In this document: piece after piece, positions 58,820-64,000 of the stretch
Position numbering within the stretch: the stretch's first letter is position 1
How the letters are laid out: the number at the start of each line of letters is the position of its first letter
Assembly (NCBI RefSeq): GCF_023630205.1
Contig: NZ_JALPRR010000001.1
Location: 744,001 to 808,000 of the forward strand
DNA: 64,000 bases
Direction: 5' to 3'
Source of the DNA: Pontibacter ruber
GTDB lineage: Bacteria; Bacteroidota; Bacteroidia; Cytophagales; Hymenobacteraceae
Notes under the pieces: generated by a model
Database searches by the model: none
Told to the model about the DNA's origin: nothing
What the model saw: the letters and a program-made list of their open reading frames with translations, nothing else
Position numbers and translations under genes: made by a program

Positions 58820-59644
58820 ATGCAGGAGAACAGGTCGAAGCGTGTGATACTTGTGGGTGCCGGAAACGTTGCCTGGCATCTTGCCCCTGCCCTGACAGCA
58901 GCTGAACACCAGGTGGTAGCCATTTACAGCCGCACCCCTGAGCAGCGGGAAGCACTGGCCAGCCGCTTACCCCACGCTACCCCGCTTGCCACTCCCGACT
59001 TCAGATCACTGGATGCAGACCTGGTGCTGATCGCTGTACCGGATGCCGCACTGGAGGCCGTGGCAACGCAGCTGCAGGTAAACGAAGGAACCCTGGTTGC
59101 CCATACTTCCGGGTCTCAGCCGCTTTCTTTATTAGGCACTGTTAAAGGCGCTCGGGCAGGTGTTTTCTACCCGCTCCAGACCTTCTCCAAAACCAAGCCT
59201 GTTGATTTTAAAACCATACCCATACTGGTGGAGGCGCAGGACGAACAGACAGTTGCCGAACTGGAACTTGTAGCCAACAGCATCAGCCAACAGGTACACC
59301 ACGTTACCTCCGGCAGCCGCAAGCAGCTGCACCTGGCTGCCGTTTTTGCCTGCAATTTTACTAATCATCTGCTCGGCATTACCCAGGAGTTGCTGCAACA
59401 GGCAAAGCTACCCGCCGATCTGCTACAGCCGCTTATCCAGGAAACCATTGCCAAGGCCTTGCAACAACATCCGTTTAACGTGCAAACAGGCCCGGCTATC
59501 CGCCACGACGAAAATGTGGTGCAGGAACACCTGCGCATGCTGCAGCCAGAGCCGCTTTACCAGGAGCTATACCTGAAACTGACACGAAGCATACAGGCTG
59601 CCTCTGGTCCGCACAAAAAAGCTGAAGAAAACAACGCAGGGTGA
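58820..59644 (+). CDS. Rossmann-like/DUF2520 NAD(P)-binding protein
   Basis: 274-residue protein. Residues about 8-130 are a Rossmann-like domain with GAGNVAWHLAPAL (13-25) and a VPDAALEAV segment, and about 145-270 form the DUF2520 helical part (PLQTFSKTKPVDFKTIPILVEA, SRKQLHLAAVFACNFTNHL). The layout follows F420/NADP- and ketopantoate-reductase-like families, but the substrate is unknown. In other Bacteroidota this gene often stands before a KdsC-like phosphatase gene, as here at 60524. Confidence 0.85.
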   Translation: MQENRSKRVILVGAGNVAWHLAPALTAAEHQVVAIYSRTPEQREALASRLPHATPLATPDFRSLDADLVLIAVPDAALEAVATQLQVNEGTLVAHTSGSQPLSLLGTVKGARAGVFYPLQTFSKTKPVDFKTIPILVEAQDEQTVAELELVANSISQQVHHVTSGSRKQLHLAAVFACNFTNHLLGITQELLQQAKLPADLLQPLIQETIAKALQQHPFNVQTGPAIRHDENVVQEHLRMLQPEPLYQELYLKLTRSIQAASGPHKKAEENNAG

Positions 59645-59682
59645 GTGTTGTTATGATTAGCAGGTGCAAAACGGCCAGCAGG

Positions 59683-59713
59683 TTGGAATCGGGTCGCTGG
59701 TTTCATAACTTTG
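59683..59713 (+). promoter_or_regulatory. -33/-7 promoter for the 59736 ferredoxin
   Basis: TTG at 59683-59685 and TAACTTTG at 59706-59713 with a 20-nt gap, the usual Bacteroidota distance. The start codon follows 22 bp after the -7 element. Confidence 0.6.
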
Positions 59714-59735
59714 CACCCAAAATACTATTTGACTT

Positions 59736-60065
59736 ATGAAAGTTGTAAATATAACCTTTAAGTTTGCTGACGGCTCGCCTGATCAGGTACTCCCCGCTGT
59801 AGAAGGAGAATCTGTACTGGATGTGGCGCTCAACAACGATATAAAGTTACAGCACAACTGCGGTGGCGTATGCGGCTGCAGCACGTGCCACGTATACATC
59901 GAGGCCGGCATGGACGACCTGCCGGAGATCTCTGATAAAGAAGAAGATTACATCGACCGTGCTGTAGATCCGCGCATCAACTCCAGACTGGGCTGCCAGT
60001 GCGTGGTGCAGGGCAACGAAGACATCGTTGTAACAATTCCGGAACAGGACTTCCTGGGCCACTAA
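59736..60065 (+). CDS. fdx: [2Fe-2S] ferredoxin, adrenodoxin/Isc-like
   Basis: 109 residues. Cluster ligands Cys42, Cys48, Cys51 and Cys87 (C-x5-C-x2-C-x35-C), with Cys46 and Cys89 extra, fit the Isc-type ferredoxin. An acidic patch around 59-73 (MDDLPEISDKEEDYID) matches the partner-binding face. IscX is downstream (123 bp), which supports a function in Fe-S cluster assembly rather than P450 reduction. Confidence 0.9.
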   Translation: MKVVNITFKFADGSPDQVLPAVEGESVLDVALNNDIKLQHNCGGVCGCSTCHVYIEAGMDDLPEISDKEEDYIDRAVDPRINSRLGCQCVVQGNEDIVVTIPEQDFLGH

Positions 60066-60067
60066 TT

Positions 60068-60182
60068 TTCAGTGATCAGTTGCCAGTAAACAGTAATCAG
60101 TTTTCTGATACAAGTATAAATGCTTACTGTTAACTGATCATTGTTTACTGATAAAACTGTTTACTGATTACTGTTAACTGTA
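60068..60182. repeat. CAGTNNNCAGT/ACTG-type tandem spacer repeat
   Basis: About ten overlapping units with ACTGTT, ACTGAT and CAGTAA words fill the spacer between ferredoxin and IscX. Many are near self-complementary, so the array can fold into alternate hairpins. Type common in Bacteroidota spacers; function unknown. Confidence 0.6.
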
Positions 60183-60188
60183 TGAGAT

Positions 60189-60431
60189 ATGAGCAATAAC
60201 TATGAGCCGCCGATACACTGGGGCGATTACGAAGATATAGCAATGGCGCTTTACGAGAAGTTTGGCGACGATTTCTCCGAATCAAAGATATACCGCATCC
60301 GTTTCACGGACCTGCTGGAGTGGGTACTCTCTCTTCCGAACTTTGAAGGCACCCGCGAACAGGCCAACGAGGGCCACCTGGAGCAGATACAGGCTGCCTG
60401 GGTGTACGAGTGGCGCGACAACCAGGACTAA
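60189..60431 (+). CDS. iscX: Fe-S assembly protein IscX
   Basis: 80-residue acidic IscX/YfhJ protein (WGDYEDIAMALYEKFGD at about 11-27, then VLSLPNFEGT and WVYEWRDNQD). It is a small regulator/iron donor of IscS. The rest of the Isc system is not here. It follows the ferredoxin through a repeat-rich spacer. Confidence 0.93.
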   Translation: MSNNYEPPIHWGDYEDIAMALYEKFGDDFSESKIYRIRFTDLLEWVLSLPNFEGTREQANEGHLEQIQAAWVYEWRDNQD

Positions 60432-60482
60432 CGTATTTTCCTGCCTTTGTTGCTTTAAATATTAAAGATATTATATACTTTT

Positions 60483-60515
60483 AAAGGTTCTTTCTCGTAA
60501 AGAACCTTTTTCTTT
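60483..60515 (+). terminator. Terminator after iscX
   Basis: AAAGGTTCTTT / AAAGAACCTTT perfect stem with a CTCGT loop, then TTCTTTTTT. It ends 9 bp before kdsC, so the kdsC promoter must lie within or upstream of it. Confidence 0.8.
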
Positions 60516-60523
60516 TTTACAGC

Positions 60524-61021
60524 ATGTCAATTACTCAACCAGATCTTACCCGCATCAACACGTTTGTATTCGACGTGGACGGTGTACTTACCGACGGCCT
60601 GCTTTATTGTTTTGCAGACGGCGAGCAGGTACGCGCCTTCAACATAAAGGATGGTTTCGCTATCAAACATGCCATCCGGCAGGGCTACCGCGTTGCAATC
60701 ATTTCAGGCAAAAACGAACCGGGCGTGCGCCTGCGCCTGGAGCAGCTCGATATAGAAGACATTTTCCTGGGAGCCGACGACAAGGTGGATGTTTTTGAGG
60801 ACTACATTTACATGCAGGGAGTACACCCGGCTACCGTGGCCTACATGGGCGACGACATGCCCGACCTGGAAGTGATGCAGCGTTGCGGCCTGCGCGCCTG
60901 CCCTGCCGACGCTGCCGATGATGTAAAGGAGATCTGCACGTTTGTTTCTACCAAAGATGGGGGCAGGGGTGCTGTGCGTGAGCTGATTGAGAAAATTATG
61001 AAGGCCCAGGATACCTGGTAA
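60524..61021 (+). CDS. kdsC: KdsC-like HAD phosphatase (KDO-8-phosphate phosphatase)
   Basis: 165-residue HAD-superfamily phosphatase without a cap domain, the KdsC type, which yields KDO for lipopolysaccharide. Nucleophile Asp17 and acid Asp19 in FDVDGVLTDG, the Ser/Lys segment IISGKNEPGVRLR (about 60-72) and GDDMPDLEVM (about 109-118) are in order. The gene pairs in the window with the DUF2520 gene and UbiA. A cold-shock gene follows. Confidence 0.9.
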   Translation: MSITQPDLTRINTFVFDVDGVLTDGLLYCFADGEQVRAFNIKDGFAIKHAIRQGYRVAIISGKNEPGVRLRLEQLDIEDIFLGADDKVDVFEDYIYMQGVHPATVAYMGDDMPDLEVMQRCGLRACPADAADDVKEICTFVSTKDGGRGAVRELIEKIMKAQDTW

Positions 61022-61136
61022 TCTTATTATATTTTTCTTCAATCAAATAGTAAATTTCTCTTAAATAATTCTTGCATATATATAAATTAGTTATTACATT
61101 TCAATCAAATTTATTATTATTAATTATTCATAATTT
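61022..61136. promoter_or_regulatory. AT-rich leader region of the cold-shock gene
   Basis: 115 bp of very AT-rich sequence with TAATTATT-type direct repeats just before the cold-shock ATG. In cold-shock genes a long AT-rich leader controls expression by temperature-dependent folding; here only the composition is visible. Confidence 0.4.
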
Positions 61137-61331
61137 ATGAAAACAGGAAAAGTAAAGTTCTTTATCGAGTCTAAAGGTTTCGGCTTTATCACTGAAGACG
61201 AGACAAATGAAGATTTCTTTGTACACGTAACCGGCCTGAACGGACTGCAGATCCAGCAGAACGATCGTGTAGCTTTCGACACACAAGAAGGTAAAAAAGG
61301 AATCAACGCTGTTAACGTGCAAAGAATCTAA
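61137..61331 (+). CDS. Cold-shock-domain RNA chaperone
   Basis: 64-residue CspA-type protein, five-stranded OB fold. RNP1 KGFGFI (about 13-18) and RNP2 FFVHV (about 27-31) are present. Binds single-stranded nucleic acid and melts RNA structure. Single gene with a terminator 20 bp downstream. Confidence 0.95.
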   Translation: MKTGKVKFFIESKGFGFITEDETNEDFFVHVTGLNGLQIQQNDRVAFDTQEGKKGINAVNVQRI

Positions 61332-61351
61332 GTTATACTTTACCGTTACAT

Positions 61352-61383
61352 AAAAAAGCCCCTCCCTGCAGGGGCTTTTTTAT
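61352..61383 (+). terminator. Terminator of the cold-shock gene
   Basis: AAAAAAGCCCCt / aGGGGCTTTTTT, with loop CCCTGC, T-run after. Confidence 0.88.
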
Positions 61384-61397
61384 GCCTGCTATTTACA

Positions 61398-61428
61398 TTG
61401 CGCCTCATACCTGCCCTCCGTAACTTTG
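61398..61428 (+). promoter_or_regulatory. -33/-7 promoter for the 61461 gene
   Basis: TTG at 61398-61400 and TAACTTTG at 61421-61428 with a 20-nt gap. Best -33/-7 match in the window outside the Pho-box promoters. Confidence 0.6.
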
Positions 61429-61460
61429 CGTTAGCCAGCTGTTGAGTAAAATTGTAATCA

Positions 61461-62138
61461 ATGAAAAAGGTCCTACTTTTCACCCTATGCCTTTCTTCGA
61501 TAGTTATGCTGTTTAGTTTCAAGAACATTTTCCAGAAAAAGCCTTCAGGCAAAGAAGTTGTTCAAAAACTTGAGACGCTTGGTTATTTCAAGTATGCCCA
61601 TTCAAGCAAAATAGCTGAACTAAAAAAAGCACTTGCCGAAGGCTACGCCACACATGGCGCACTTGTGACCTCTTATGAAATGCCTAGGTTTGAATCATCC
61701 GATTATAGGCTGTATGGGCTTGACGGAGAGACCTTGTATGAAGAAGGTGGTTTTAGAAGTTACCTGTCTGATATGGACAGGACCTTTAAAAAGCTAAATG
61801 TAAATCTGAAGATAGAGAATGAAATAGAAGAATACACTCAGAACGGGGGATTAAACCACATCATTTGGGTGAACGGCAAAGAGTATGTCATCTTCAGAAA
61901 TGACCAAGGAAGTGCTAACTCTTGGGGCGTGGCAGCAAAACGGTACGCTGAAATGGTGAATGACATATTGAAAAGAAGTAAATCACCAGAACGGCTCTAC
62001 CTCATGTCAGGCGGTAATGAAGGAGAAGCGGTTTTCCTAACGCAGGAACAGTACCAGTATATAAAACTCACTTTCCCGAATAACGAGTCAAAGCCGCTAA
62101 GCGTGGAAGAGTGGTCAAAGAAGTATAGACTGAAATAA
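61461..62138 (+). CDS. Hypothetical exported protein
   Basis: 225 residues, family not recognised. An N-terminal hydrophobic segment (about 3-20, LLFTLCLSSIVMLFSF) works as a signal or anchor. The rest is charged and helical/strand mixed, with FRNDQGSANSWGVAAKRYAEMVN (about 150-172) as its most conserved-looking part. Composition is AT-richer than kdsC and ubiA, which otherwise tend to be linked; it and the cold-shock gene look like insertions between them. Confidence 0.75.
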   Translation: MKKVLLFTLCLSSIVMLFSFKNIFQKKPSGKEVVQKLETLGYFKYAHSSKIAELKKALAEGYATHGALVTSYEMPRFESSDYRLYGLDGETLYEEGGFRSYLSDMDRTFKKLNVNLKIENEIEEYTQNGGLNHIIWVNGKEYVIFRNDQGSANSWGVAAKRYAEMVNDILKRSKSPERLYLMSGGNEGEAVFLTQEQYQYIKLTFPNNESKPLSVEEWSKKYRLK

Positions 62139-62169
62139 AAACAACTATACTCAATACAGATTATACCTT

Positions 62170-63063
62170 ATGCTTCGGCTACGCCTCGCACAGGGTATAC
62201 ACCAATCCGTTCTCACTGTGAAAGACTTTTTAAACCTCATACGCTTTCCTAACCTGCTCCTGATCGTTGTTTGTCAGGCGCTGGTGCAGGCATGCCTGTT
62301 GGCTGCAGGCATCGACTGGAGCAGTGTGCTGGAGCCGCGCTTTCTGGCGCTAACTTTCTCTACGGTTTGCGTGGCCGCCGCAGGCTACATCATCAACGAC
62401 TACTACGATATCAAGATCGACGCCATCAACAAGCCGCACCGCGTGGTGGTGGGCAAAGCCATACGCCGCCGCCCGGCCATGGTGTCGCATCTGCTGCTCT
62501 CCTTTCTGGGTGTGGCCATAGGCTTGCTGCTTTCGATACCGGTAGGGCTGATCAATTTAGGGGCTGTATTGTTGCTGTGGGGCTACTCGGCACGGTTTAA
62601 AAAGATGCTGCTGGTGGGCAACGTAACCATCGCACTACTTTCTGCCTCCATGTTGCTAGTGGTAGCGGTTTACGCCGATGTGCTGAACAACATTACGCTG
62701 GGGTATGCTGTTTTTGCCTTCCTCATTTCACTGATCCGGGAGATCATCAAGGACATAGAAGATGTAAAAGGCGATGAGTCTTTTGACTGCCGCACGCTGC
62801 CGATCGTGGCCGGACTGCGTCGCACCAAGTACGTACTCTACCCGATCATTGCTGCTTTTCAGGCATTTCTGCTGGTAGTGGTGGCGCATCCGCGTACCTC
62901 CCTCCTGTTCGATGTATACATGCTGCTGCTGGTGCTGCTGCCCAGTATATACCTTGTCGTTAAACTGGTACGTGCCGACCGTAAACGCGACTTTACGTAC
63001 CTGAGCAACGTGTGCAAGGTCATCATGCTGTTTGGTATACTTTCGATGCTGCTGATCGGGTAA
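62170..63063 (+). CDS. UbiA-family prenyltransferase (geranylgeranylglycerol-phosphate type)
   Basis: 297-residue membrane prenyltransferase. The two Asp-rich motifs are NDYYDIKIDAINKPHR (about 77-92) and DIEDVKGDESFD (about 197-208), both binding the Mg-diphosphate of the prenyl donor. Nine helices. In Bacteroidota this type is usually annotated as (S)-2,3-di-O-geranylgeranylglyceryl phosphate synthase-like, though an archaeal-type lipid product is not shown here. Start at 62170 or a GTG at 62218. Confidence 0.85.
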   Translation: MLRLRLAQGIHQSVLTVKDFLNLIRFPNLLLIVVCQALVQACLLAAGIDWSSVLEPRFLALTFSTVCVAAAGYIINDYYDIKIDAINKPHRVVVGKAIRRRPAMVSHLLLSFLGVAIGLLLSIPVGLINLGAVLLLWGYSARFKKMLLVGNVTIALLSASMLLVVAVYADVLNNITLGYAVFAFLISLIREIIKDIEDVKGDESFDCRTLPIVAGLRRTKYVLYPIIAAFQAFLLVVVAHPRTSLLFDVYMLLLVLLPSIYLVVKLVRADRKRDFTYLSNVCKVIMLFGILSMLLIG

Positions 63064-63074
63064 GTATAAAAAGA

Positions 63075-63107
63075 AAGAGGCCTGAACTGCATTTGCCCAG
63101 GCCTCTT
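63075..63107. terminator. Bidirectional terminator at the right end
   Basis: AAGAGGCCTG / CAGGCCTCTT stem with a 13-nt loop between convergent genes; weak T-tracts on both sides. Confidence 0.7.
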
Positions 63108-63131
63108 CCAAAAGGTATAAAAGTATACTTG

Positions 63132-64000
63132 TTACCTGACGATAAATCTGCTGATGGCCACTTCGCCTCCTTTTACTATTCTGACAAAGTATAAGCCTTT
63201 CGCAAAGGCAGTCGTGTTGATCTCAGCCTTCTCATCTACTTTATCAAGCGCTACCATTGTTCTGCCTAAGGCATCTACCACCGTTACCTGCGCGTTGCGC
63301 ACCGTGCCCAGGTCTACGGTTACTGCACCGTTAGCTAGGGTAGGGTATACTCTGATGCGCGTGTTCTCGATCTCATCTTTCACGGCTGTAACCCCGGTTA
63401 CGTTCACGGCCTCAGAAGCAGCTGCCAGCACTTTGTTATCGCTCACTCTAATTACCTGCATGGCATAGCGGTAGGTATTTGCCTCTGCAAACGTGATCTT
63501 GAAGTTGGTAGTAGCATCTGCAAACGTGAAACCGGCTTCCGGACCGTAGAAGGCTACGCCCTCGTTGCTGATTGTCATTGGCTCAAAAGTGGTTCCGCCG
63601 GCTGCCTGCGCCTGCATCGTAACTTTGCCAACTGCTGCCTGGTCGAAGGTGAACTTGATGCGCACCGGTGTGTTGGCCTCTACAGCGCCACGGGCTGTGG
63701 TCACGGCAAAGTCTGTGGCAGTGTTGGTTTTTACATCTGCCTTGTTGTTGAGGGTACTTGAGATAGCAGTGCCTTCAAATTCAGCAACGGCAGCCTTTTC
63801 ATCTACGGAAGCCAGCAGGGTACCGTCCTCGCGCAGCAACAGGAAAGTATAGTCGTAGATACCCGCCTCCGTGAACGTAACAGCAAAACGCAACGCCTCT
63901 CCCTCTAACGGGAAACCACCTTCCGGACCTGCCTTCGCTTCGCCCTGGTCATTGAATGTAAGAGGACTGTAAACCGGGTTTTCTGTATCCTGAGAGAACT
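63132..64000 (-). CDS. Type IX-secreted protein with C-terminal sorting domain (partial)
   Basis: C-terminal part of a large exported protein; the frame stays open to the right edge with no start. At least two tandem beta-rich modules of about 100-110 residues are visible, each with FTFADAT/PLEGEALRF...ITFAEANTYRY/VTFTEAGIYDYTFLLL. The last about 75 residues (RIRVYPTLANGAVTVDLG...GRTMVALDKV...FAKGLYFVRIVKGGEVAISRFIVR) are a type A T9SS sorting domain. Exported to the cell surface or medium by the T9SS. Confidence 0.85.
   Translation of the reverse strand, partial: FSQDTENPVYSPLTFNDQGEAKAGPEGGFPLEGEALRFAVTFTEAGIYDYTFLLLREDGTLLASVDEKAAVAEFEGTAISSTLNNKADVKTNTATDFAVTTARGAVEANTPVRIKFTFDQAAVGKVTMQAQAAGGTTFEPMTISNEGVAFYGPEAGFTFADATTNFKITFAEANTYRYAMQVIRVSDNKVLAAASEAVNVTGVTAVKDEIENTRIRVYPTLANGAVTVDLGTVRNAQVTVVDALGRTMVALDKVDEKAEINTTAFAKGLYFVRIVKGGEVAISRFIVR

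Noticed and set aside
1-64000. tRNA, rRNA, CRISPR arrays, integrases or complete insertion sequences
   Set aside because: I looked for cloverleaf ends, regular spaced repeats and transposase motifs and saw none; a dedicated scan would be needed to exclude a divergent small RNA.

Overview
The window looks like a chromosomal segment of an aerobic member of the Bacteroidota, most likely a Cytophagales bacterium of the Pontibacter/Hymenobacter type. The genus is inference. The phylum rests on what can be read directly: type IX secretion sorting tails and a PorZ homologue, a SusC/RagA-like TonB-dependent receptor, lipoproteins with short lipoboxes, promoters of the TAnnTTTG type, few Shine-Dalgarno sequences, and intergenic repeat families. 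No tRNA, rRNA, CRISPR array, prophage or complete insertion sequence was seen.

Layout. 1-700: start of an RhlE-type RNA helicase leaving the window on the left. 1085-6352: TetR-type regulator, ABC exporter with an unusually degenerate ATPase domain, HlyD-type adaptor and TolC-type outer-membrane protein, apparently one type I export operon. 6353-7180: the first of several intergenic repeat clusters. 7180-20770: single genes (TSUP permease, secreted hydrolase, lamin-tail-domain protein, asd, two small envelope proteins, chromate transporter, FAD monooxygenase, lipoprotein, YbhN-type membrane protein). 20883-29648: scpA, dxs, hydrolase, MFS transporter, LysM protein, MORN/TonB-C protein, ndk. 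29908-32484: DHH phosphoesterase and two FKBP lipoproteins. 32556-36219: tdk-porZ-recO operon on the minus strand. 36388-40800: a ferredoxin, conserved hypothetical genes, a MoxR ATPase and a possible 56-residue membrane protein.

40944-52941 is the most coherent block, a phosphate-acquisition locus. It holds a TonB-dependent receptor with a lipoprotein partner, two OprO/OprP-like porins, and pstS-pstC-pstA-pstB-phoU. Four promoters in the block (receptor, each porin, pstS) share one architecture: up to four tandem 11-bp units starting with a TAAC-like core, then exactly 4 nt, then a TAnnTTTG-like -7 element. The distance from the first unit to the -7 element is 48 nt in all four. I read this as a Bacteroidota Pho box acting in place of the -33 element, which makes the outer-membrane genes and the Pst transporter one regulon.

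53641-58713 encodes cytochrome c maturation (ccmB, ccmC, a ccmD-like gene, ccmE, ccmF). CcmE carries Cys in place of the usual haem-binding His (CxxxY type), and no ccmA or ccmH lies beside it. 58820-63063: a Rossmann/DUF2520 protein, ferredoxin, IscX, KdsC-like phosphatase, cold-shock protein, an AT-richer hypothetical gene and a UbiA prenyltransferase. The right edge cuts a type IX-secreted protein.

Three non-coding signals stand out. The 7-mer AAGTATA/TATACTT is strongly over-represented in genes and spacers. Arrays of short REP-like hairpins differ between copies in ways that keep the stems paired. A composite element of about 250-300 bp occurs three times on the same strand; its outer stem is kept by G-U pairs that work only in RNA read from the plus strand.
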